From positions 1 to 5,020 of the forward strand of contig JAOZRI010000190.1 of NCBI GenBank assembly GCA_029940235.1: 5,020 bases of DNA. The letters run 5' to 3'. Below the pieces are notes generated by a model. That model was not told the DNA's origin. It saw only the letters and a list, made by a program, of their open reading frames with translations, and made no database searches. The translations under genes and the position numbers were made by a program. The DNA comes from Desulfobacula sp. (GTDB lineage Bacteria > Desulfobacterota > Desulfobacteria > Desulfobacterales > Desulfobacteraceae). This document shows positions 1-5,020 of the stretch, in pieces; the first letter of the stretch is position 1, and each line of letters opens with the position of its first letter.

Positions 1-2540
1 GCATCATGAGCTGCAATTTCAATAAAGTTTCCAGGAGCTCTCTCATTTAAGCCTTTAGATTTTCTTGTCATTGTGCCGGTATGATAATGATAGATTACAC
101 GACCTGTTGTAAGAGCAAGAGGATAATCATCATCCGGCAGTTCATTGGGTGGGATATAGTCTATGGCATGGAACTGGCCAAGCCCTTTTGGAAATTTGCC
201 TATATGAAGTATCGGAGTCCCTGGATGGTCTGCATCAGGACATGGCCAGTGCAATCCTTCTTCTTCAATCCTCTCATAGCTTATTCCGCCGTATGAAGGA
301 GTAACTTGTGCAATTTCTTTCATTATTGCTTCAGAGTTTTCATAGGACATGTCATAACCCATGCGTGCTGCAATTTCGCAGGTTATTTCCCAGTCATATT
401 TGGCTTCGCCCGGAGGATTTACAGCCTGCCTTATCCTCTGGACTTTTCTTTCTGTATTGGAAAATGTGCCATCTTTTTCTGCAAAGCATCTTGCCGGCAG
501 CACCACATCAGCCATCTGTGCTGTTTCAGTCATGAATAGATCCTGAACTACAACAAAATCAAGATTCTCAAAACCTTTTTTTGCATGGGCAAGATCAGGG
601 TCAGAAACAAGGGGGTTTTCTCCCATTATATAAAATGCTTTTATTGTGCCTTCAATAGCTGCAGGAATCATCTCAGTGGCAGTCATCCCTTTTGTACCAG
701 ACATTCCTGTTACACCCCATCTATCTTCAAGTTCTTTTCTTACAAAATCATCCACCACAGGTTTGTAGGCGGTAAATACATCAGGAAGGGCACCAAGGTC
801 ACAGGCACCCTGTACATTGTTCTGTCCTCTTAAAGGATTTATACCACCTCCCTCAACTCCAAGATTACCGCATAGCATGGCAAGGTTTGCAAGGGATTTT
901 ACATTGTCTGTCCCGGTTGTATGCTGGGTAATACCCATGCAGTAGAGGATACTTGCAGGGTTTGCTCCGGCATAAAGCCTTGCCGCTTCTTCAATATCTT
1001 TTGCTGCAATCCCGGTAATATCTTCTACATATTCAGGAGTGAATTTTTCCACCATCTGTTTAACTTCTTCAAACCCCTGGGTTCTATCTGCAACAAATGC
1101 TTTATCATAAAGGTCTTCTTTAATAATTACATGCATTAGACCATTTATCATTGCCACATCTGTACCAAGTTTATGCTGTATATGCATTTGGGCAAAATCA
1201 ACAAGTTCAATACGCCTTGGATCAATTACAAGCAGTTTTGTTTCTCCAAGAGTAACAGCTCTTTTTATATATGAGGAGAGAACAGGATGATTTTCTGTTG
1301 TATTTGTGCCGATTGCAAGAATAACATCGGCTTTTTCAATATCTCTGATAGGGTTTGTCATTGCTCCACTTCCAAAAGCTGCGGCCAGACCGGCCACTGT
1401 TGAGGAATGTCACAATCGGGCGCAATGATCAATATTATTTGTTTTAAGCACTGCCCTTGTAAATTTATGGGCAACAAAATTTTCTTCATTTGTCATTCTT
1501 GCAGATGCAAAAACACCAATACTGTCTGAACCGTTTGCATCCTTAATCTCTTTGAATTTGCCGGCAACAAGATCAAGAGCTTCATCCCATGATGATTCTA
1601 CAAATTCGCCATCTTTTTTGATCAAGGGTTTTGTCAGGCGCTCAGGGCTGCTGATAAAATTAAAGCCATATCTGCCTTTTACACAAAGACTTCCATAGTT
1701 GGGAGCCGCATCTTCAACACCTGTCACTCTGATAACCTTTCCATCCTTGACATGGAGATTCATTTGGCATCCCACACCGCAATAAGAGCATGTGGTTCTA
1801 ATTTTGTCATTGATCCAGTGGTCCTTGATTTTAACCACATCTTTTTCAACAAGAGCACCAACCGGGCAAACCTGGATACATTCACCGCAGAATACACAAT
1901 TGGAATCTGCAAGAGTTGTGTCTGTTCCTGTAATAATTTTGGCATCAGATCCTCTCATGCCTATGCTGATAGCGCGGTTGACCTGTATTTCATTACAGGC
2001 TTGAACGCAGCGCCCACAGAGAATACATCTGGAAAAATCTCTTGTTATAAAAGGGTTGGCATCTTCAAGAGGGTAGGGACATTCAGATTTTGCAAAGCGG
2101 TCTCCCTTGGCCTGATACCTGTATGCATAATCCTGGAGGGTACAGTCTCCCCATGCAGGACAAAGGTTTGCTCCTTTGTCATATTCATGTGTATTTTCCT
2201 GGAATTCTTCCCAGCTGGAGTCGCCTGGAGTTCCAATGGCGCAATTATGGTTTCCCGATGCCAGCAACAGTTCCAATGTATTTCTGCGCGATTCAATCAC
2301 ATTTTGTGATTCGGTATGTACGACAAGACCATTGGCAGCAGGAGTGATACAGGATGCTGAAAGACCTCCCCAACCATCTATCTCTACCATACACATCCTG
2401 CAGGCACCAGTGGGTTTAGCCCCTTTGAGATAGCAAAGTTTGGGAATATCAATATCATTTGCCTCAGCTACTTCCAGGATTGTCTGTCCGGGTTCAAACG
2501 CAAGCAGGCTGCCATTAATTGTAATCTTCTGTTCGGACAT
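1..2540 (-). CDS. fdhA: Formate dehydrogenase catalytic subunit, selenocysteine type, with NuoG-like N-terminal Fe-S domain (partial, 3' end beyond window)
   Basis: Interconverts formate and CO2 at a molybdenum or tungsten bis-pyranopterin centre and passes electrons along Fe-S clusters. From ATG at 2540, 846 residues are visible, counting the in-frame TGA as Sec377. Residues 1-75 are a 2Fe-2S ferredoxin fold (C36, C47, C50, C64). Next comes a modified His-Cys3 region (H98, C100, C127, C133). Two 4Fe-4S motifs follow (C172/175/178/182 and C215/218/221/225), then the catalytic-domain 4Fe-4S motif (C251, C254, C258, C286) with the conserved Lys288. Sec377 is followed by His378. Arg571 in NPLRGQNNVQGACD matches the spacing of the E. 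coli FdhF active-site Arg. The molybdopterin-dinucleotide domain shows ITQHTTGTDN and YHYHTGTMTR, and the frame is open to the left edge. By comparison with relatives about 70-100 residues are missing. The N-terminal extension suggests a soluble enzyme with NAD- or ferredoxin-linked partners; those genes are not in view. The family call is firm, the electron partner is not. Confidence 0.96.
1367..1409 (-). promoter_or_regulatory. Bacterial SECIS element (selenocysteine insertion hairpin) within fdhA
   Basis: Starting right after the UGA, the mRNA can fold into a hairpin. The apical stem GUGGCC/GGCCGC (1397-1392 with 1386-1381; 6 bp including one G-U) closes a five-base loop GGUCU (1391-1387). 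A lower stem pairs CAUUCC (1409-1404) with GGAAGUG (1373-1367), leaving one bulged G, and a 6/7-base internal loop separates the stems. The loop begins 18 bases after the UGA. Loop sequence and distance agree with the E. coli fdhF SECIS as I recall it, where the loop GGUCU is bound by SelB. Pairing was done by eye, without energy calculation. Confidence 0.87.
1410..1412 (-). other. In-frame UGA read as selenocysteine (Sec377 of FdhA)
   Basis: The codon is TGA on the minus strand, in the context DHCARL-U-HSSTVAGLA. This is the position of the active-site selenocysteine in E. coli FdhF-type enzymes, where the metal-coordinating Sec is followed by a conserved His. I translated the frame after the TGA by hand to the window edge: 469 further codons, no stop, and formate dehydrogenase motifs throughout. 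This rules out a true end of the gene here. A frameshift or pseudogene is unlikely because no other disruption is present and a SECIS-like hairpin follows directly. Confidence 0.95.
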
Positions 2541-2548
2541 GTTTCAAA

Positions 2549-2553
2549 CCTCC
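2549..2553 (-). promoter_or_regulatory. Ribosome binding site of fdhA
   Basis: GGAGG on the minus strand, 8 bases upstream of the ATG at 2540-2538. It is a strong Shine-Dalgarno match with ideal spacing. It fixes the start at MSEQKITING, which is also where the 2Fe-2S domain begins in relatives. Confidence 0.85.
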
Positions 2554-2583
2554 ATTAATTTACACTTAGGGATAACTATTTTC

Positions 2584-2606
2584 ATATAAATTCCTATTAT
2601 TTATAT
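2584..2606. repeat. Perfect 8-bp inverted repeat, possible operator
   Basis: ATATAAAT, seven bases, ATTTATAT: a perfect dyad 44-66 bases upstream of the fdhA start codon. The position suits an operator or an activator site for fdhA. It matches no regulator consensus I know (not FNR/CRP TTGAT-N4-ATCAA). In such AT-rich DNA an 8-bp palindrome could arise by chance, so the regulatory reading is only an inference. Confidence 0.3.
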
Positions 2607-2677
2607 AGTTGCAAAACACACAAACTGATATAACAATGAGACAAAATTTGCAAGATAAATTCAACCACATATTTAAT

Positions 2678-2706
2678 TTGTCTTGCTTAAAGTTCTATAG
2701 TATGTT
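2678..2706 (+). promoter_or_regulatory. Candidate sigma-70 promoter for the purH pair
   Basis: TTGTCT (2678-2683), 17 bases, TATGTT (2701-2706). Each hexamer matches the consensus at four of six positions with optimal spacing, which would give a leader of about 55-60 bases before the ATG at 2771. An overlapping alternative is TTGCTT (2683-2688) with GATAAA at 2707-2712. Both are weak, and the DNA is AT-rich enough for chance matches. Confidence 0.22.
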
Positions 2707-2754
2707 GATAAATATAAATTTCATCGTAAATTTAGAAAAAATTACAGGGTATAT

Positions 2755-2764
2755 GGAGAGAGGA
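2755..2764 (+). promoter_or_regulatory. Ribosome binding site that decides the start of the IMP cyclohydrolase gene
   Basis: GGAGAGAGGA, with the GAGAGG core ending 7 bases before ATG 2771. It selects 2771 over the in-frame ATGs at 2609 and 2753. The latter overlaps this purine-rich stretch and has no good site of its own. The first family motif (SVSDKSG) begins about 20 residues after 2771, as expected for the domain. Confidence 0.75.
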
Positions 2765-2770
2765 AACAGT

Positions 2771-3454
2771 ATGGGTAAAAATGTGGTTGAAAAAATTGAT
2801 AATAGTGTAAAAATCAGAACTGTTTTGATGAGTGTATCTGATAAATCAGGATTAGATACATTTGTTCCTGGATTGGTAGAGGTTAATCCAAATATTTTGA
2901 TTCTTTCAACTGGAGGAACATATGGTAGAATTAAAGAGATTCTCGGGAGCAGGGCAGAGAACTGCTTACAGAAGGTCTCTGATTATACAGGACAGCCGGA
3001 AACCCAGGGAGGACTTGTTAAAACTCTTGATTTTAAAATTTATCTCGGGCTTTTAACAGAAACCTATAATGATGCCCATCAGGATGATTTGAAAAGGACA
3101 AATGCCCGTGCCATTGATATGGTTGTTGTTAACTTATATCCTTTCAGTCAGACAATTGCAAAGCAAGGCGTGACAGTTGAAGATGCCAGAGGTAATATTG
3201 ACATAGGGGGGCCTACCATGATCCGGGCATCGGCTAAAAATTTTATTCGTGTGGCATCGGTTGCTGACCCGTTATCATATCCTCAAATTTTAAAAACTCT
3301 TAAGGCAAATAAAGGCTCTCTATCCCTTGAGGATAGATTTGCTCTATCTCAAAAAGCATTTGAGCATACTGCTTTATATGACTCAACCATTGCTCAATAT
3401 CTTGGTGCACAAATCATTAACGAAGTTCAATCATGCTATAAATCAGGAGAATAA
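2771..3454 (+). CDS. purH: IMP cyclohydrolase, stand-alone (N-terminal PurH domain, methylglyoxal-synthase-like fold)
   Basis: Closes the ring of FAICAR to give IMP, the last step of de novo purine synthesis, in the cytoplasm. The 227-residue product covers only the N-terminal domain of bifunctional PurH (about 200 of 520-590 residues). Motifs in order are SVSDKSG (21-27), LSTGGT (45-50), VSDYTG (69-74), VKTL (83-86), NLYPF (121-125), NIDIGGPTM (142-150) and SAKNF (154-158). Residues matching the known catalytic set are present: K84, T85, Y123, D144 and K156. The loop that usually reads RVKTLHPK is LVKTLDFK here, so the phosphate-binding Arg is replaced by Leu82. The chain ends at a TAA in the linker after the domain, and the AICAR transformylase gene follows three bases later in the same frame. 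The domain call is firm. The symbol is shared with the second half because the enzyme is split. Confidence 0.92.
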   Translation: MGKNVVEKIDNSVKIRTVLMSVSDKSGLDTFVPGLVEVNPNILILSTGGTYGRIKEILGSRAENCLQKVSDYTGQPETQGGLVKTLDFKIYLGLLTETYNDAHQDDLKRTNARAIDMVVVNLYPFSQTIAKQGVTVEDARGNIDIGGPTMIRASAKNFIRVASVADPLSYPQILKTLKANKGSLSLEDRFALSQKAFEHTALYDSTIAQYLGAQIINEVQSCYKSGE

Positions 3455-3460
3455 GTTATG
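3445..3460 (+). promoter_or_regulatory. Stop/restart junction: ribosome binding site, TAA and ATG between the two PurH halves
   Basis: AGGAGA (3445-3450) lies in the last codons of the cyclohydrolase gene, followed by TAA (3452-3454), GTT, then ATG (3458). The spacing from AGGAG to the ATG is 8 bases, so a ribosome ending at the TAA could restart immediately (translational coupling). Both genes use the same frame, so only the TAA separates them from one continuous polypeptide. The well-placed Shine-Dalgarno argues for a real gene boundary rather than a mutation or sequencing error. Confidence 0.75.
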
Positions 3461-4708
3461 CCGCAAGATCTTAAAAAAATGTATAAAACAATAATGGATG
3501 ATCATTTCACCCCTAATCTTGAAGTCAGTTTTGTTGATGGGGACAGCCGGCAGACTCTTTTTTATGAAAAAATATCCTGGGTGATTGAAGGGGTAAATAA
3601 AGGTTTAAGATATGGAGAAAATCCAGGACAAGAAGCAGCACTTTATAAACTTGTAAACGGTAATCTTGCACTTGGGGACGTCAAAACCATCTCTTCTGGC
3701 AAATATCTGGTTTCTGATATTGAGCTTTTACAGTCTGGCAAACATCCTGGGAAAACTAATCTTACAGATGCTGATAACGCCTTGAATATTTTAAGATATT
3801 TTACTGATACTCCATGTGCAGTAATTGTAAAGCATAATAACCCCTGTGGGGCTGCAAGGGCGCAAAGCCTTGAACAGGCTTATAACAAAGCTTATATGGC
3901 AGATCGTGTTGCAGCTTTTGGCGGGTGTATTGCTCTTAATAAAGCTGTGGATAAAGCTACAGCCCAGGCAATTGCAGCTCAATATGCAGAGGTTGTTGTG
4001 GCTCCTGAATTTGAAGAGGGGGTCATGGATATCTTAGGAGCAAGAAAAAACTTAAGGGTAATCAGAATTAATAATATTGATAAACTTCAAAATTTTATAG
4101 GCGAGAGGGTTATTGATTTTAAAACCCTGATGGATGGTGGCATGGTGGCACAGTGGTCATTTGTGCCAAAGACTCTTTCAGCCAATGATTTTATTACAGC
4201 TTCCACAGATTATAAAGGTCAAACCTACAAGATTAACCGAGAACCCACAGCAGAGGAATATGAAGACATGCTCTTTGGATGGCTTGTGGAATCGGGCATT
4301 ACATCTAATTCTGTTATTTATGTAAAGGATAATGCCACCGTGGGAATAGGAACAGGCGAACAGGACAGGGTAGGGGTGGCAGAAATTGCTGTGGACAAGG
4401 CCTATAGGAAACTTTGCGACAGGTATTGTTTTGAAAGATATGAGACAGCTTTTGCCGACCTTAAAGACACAGATAAAAGAGCTGAAATTGAAAATGATGT
4501 TGAAAAGGTAAAGGGTGGTCTTATTGGCTCTACCATGGTTTCCGATGCATTTTTTCCATTCAGAGATGGCATTGATGTTGGACTGTCCCAAGGGATTAAA
4601 GCTGTGGTACAGCCCGGTGGTTCATTAAATGATTATCAGAGCATTGAAGCGTGTAATGAGAATGATGCAACTATGGTTTATACGGGGCAAAGAAGCTTTA
4701 AACATTAA
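3458..4708 (+). CDS. purH: AICAR transformylase, stand-alone (phosphoribosylaminoimidazolecarboxamide formyltransferase)
   Basis: Transfers the formyl group of 10-formyl-tetrahydrofolate to AICAR, giving FAICAR for the cyclohydrolase encoded just upstream. The 416-residue product corresponds to the C-terminal AICARFT domain of PurH. Motifs are RYGENPGQ (51-58), the catalytic Lys125-His126 in KHNNPCG (125-131), AAFGG (152-156), SNSVIYVKD (283-291), GIGTGEQDRV (296-305), SDAFFPFRDGID (362-373), QPGGS (385-389) and the C-terminal TGQRSFKH, equivalent to the MRHFRH-type end of E. coli PurH. About 50 residues precede RYGENP and are unlike the short linker of fused PurH, which suggests a dedicated N-terminal region of a stand-alone form. 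I recall similar separate AICARFT proteins in Desulfovibrio and related sulfate reducers. It is almost certainly cotranscribed with the gene before it. The start at ATG 3458 is supported by AGGAGA upstream. No defect is visible. Confidence 0.94.
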   Translation: MPQDLKKMYKTIMDDHFTPNLEVSFVDGDSRQTLFYEKISWVIEGVNKGLRYGENPGQEAALYKLVNGNLALGDVKTISSGKYLVSDIELLQSGKHPGKTNLTDADNALNILRYFTDTPCAVIVKHNNPCGAARAQSLEQAYNKAYMADRVAAFGGCIALNKAVDKATAQAIAAQYAEVVVAPEFEEGVMDILGARKNLRVIRINNIDKLQNFIGERVIDFKTLMDGGMVAQWSFVPKTLSANDFITASTDYKGQTYKINREPTAEEYEDMLFGWLVESGITSNSVIYVKDNATVGIGTGEQDRVGVAEIAVDKAYRKLCDRYCFERYETAFADLKDTDKRAEIENDVEKVKGGLIGSTMVSDAFFPFRDGIDVGLSQGIKAVVQPGGSLNDYQSIEACNENDATMVYTGQRSFKH

Positions 4709-5020
4709 ACATTTTGGAATCAGTTCCTGAATGAAGATCTGATAACCTAAAAGTCACAAAGTAATTGGGTGTTTACCAGTTTTCGATCAGGAGCTAATTA
4801 TTTAACTTGAATTTTTTGTAACGCCACAAGGTGGATTGCTGAATCACTTCCAAGGCTGTAACTTAATTTACCATTTATCCTGCTCATATGTTTTTTACAA
4901 TCTAAAAATGATACAAATATCTTCCAATCTTTAAAAAAAAATATATAGTTCAAAGACAGGACTTATGGGCATAGTAAACACCATTTCAGAATGATATTTG
5001 GTTCATTTTTGTCTCCAATA
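4709..5020. other. Noncoding, AT-rich stretch downstream of purH; no gene recognised
   Basis: No open frame of useful length with a ribosome binding site occurs on either strand. The hairpins I find are weak: GGAA-TCAG-TTCC at 4715-4726, ATCAG/CTGAT at 4718-4742, and CCAC-AAG-GTGG at 4824-4834. None is followed by a T-run in the right direction, so I do not call an intrinsic terminator, although transcription of the purH pair should end here. At the right edge a minus-strand frame is open for the last 50 or so bases before stopping near 4968. It is too short to identify as the tail of a gene. Confidence 0.5.

Larger units (their letters stand above)
2541..2770. promoter_or_regulatory. Divergent intergenic region between fdhA and the split purH genes
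   Basis: About 230 bases, strongly AT-rich, between two divergent start codons, so both promoters should lie here. No strong sigma-70 or sigma-54 site is obvious for fdhA. A weak TTGCAA (2609-2614, minus reading) has no good -10 at proper distance. An open frame extends upstream of the purH start to an ATG at 2609, but that extension is low-complexity and matches nothing in the cyclohydrolase family, so I treat it as noncoding. No riboswitch is recognised; I specifically see no purine aptamer core. Confidence 0.6.

Noticed and set aside
81..1139. Several short plus-strand open frames across the left part
   Set aside because: All are opposite the post-selenocysteine part of fdhA, which I translated continuously through this stretch.
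1410..1412. The TGA as a genuine stop or a pseudogene mutation in fdhA
   Set aside because: The frame remains open for 469 codons with intact motifs, the position is the known Sec site, and a SECIS hairpin follows.
1752..2309. A 185-codon plus-strand open frame opposite fdhA
   Set aside because: It lies fully antisense to the Fe-S cluster region of fdhA, has no recognisable domain and no convincing ribosome binding site. Its Cys-rich look is a shadow of the opposite strand.
2609..2770. A 54-residue N-terminal extension of the IMP cyclohydrolase from ATG 2609
   Set aside because: The extension is low-complexity and unlike the family. The Shine-Dalgarno at 2755-2764 lies inside it and points to ATG 2771.
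4178..4591. A 137-codon minus-strand open frame inside the AICAR transformylase gene
   Set aside because: It is antisense to strongly conserved transformylase motifs and has no family resemblance, so it is a shadow of the real gene.
4824..4834. CCAC-AAG-GTGG hairpin as a terminator
   Set aside because: The stem is only 4 bp, the T-run lies upstream on the plus strand, and no T-run follows on the minus strand.
4971..5020. Possible gene end or start at the right edge (minus-strand tail, or ATG at 4991 on the plus strand)
   Set aside because: Only about 10-17 codons are visible, with no ribosome binding site for the plus-strand ATG and no recognisable motif.

Overview
The window looks like chromosome from a strictly anaerobic, moderately AT-rich bacterium. 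It most resembles the sulfate-reducing Desulfobacterota (Desulfobacteraceae-like). This rests on a selenocysteine-type formate dehydrogenase and on the style of its purine genes, in which the two PurH activities are on separate proteins. The taxonomic call is an inference from recalled protein families; no search was run.

Layout. Bases 1-2540 (minus strand) carry the 5' 846 codons of a large molybdenum/tungsten formate dehydrogenase catalytic subunit with an N-terminal iron-sulfur (NuoG-like) extension. The gene runs off the left edge, so roughly 70-100 C-terminal residues are missing. A plain ORF caller would break it at the in-frame TGA at 1410-1412. The downstream frame stays open to the edge and continues the same protein, and a bacterial SECIS hairpin follows the TGA, so the TGA is read as selenocysteine. 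Bases 2541-2770 are an AT-rich divergent intergenic region with the ribosome binding sites of both flanking genes. Bases 2771-3454 and 3458-4708 (plus strand) encode a stand-alone IMP cyclohydrolase and a stand-alone AICAR transformylase. These lie in the same reading frame, separated only by a TAA stop and one further codon, and the second has its own ribosome binding site. Bases 4709-5020 hold no gene I can support.

How the genes relate. The two plus-strand genes together perform the last two steps of de novo IMP synthesis (AICAR to FAICAR to IMP), the job of bifunctional PurH in most bacteria. The divergent formate dehydrogenase interconverts formate and CO2. Formate can feed 10-formyl-tetrahydrofolate, the formyl donor of the transformylase, so the neighbours touch one-carbon metabolism from two sides. 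Nothing in the sequence proves that they are co-regulated.

No mobile element, CRISPR array, RNA gene or clearly novel system is visible. The points most worth a second look are the selenocysteine/SECIS arrangement, the in-frame split of purH, unusual residues in the cyclohydrolase active-site loop, and an insertion in an N-terminal cluster motif of the formate dehydrogenase.
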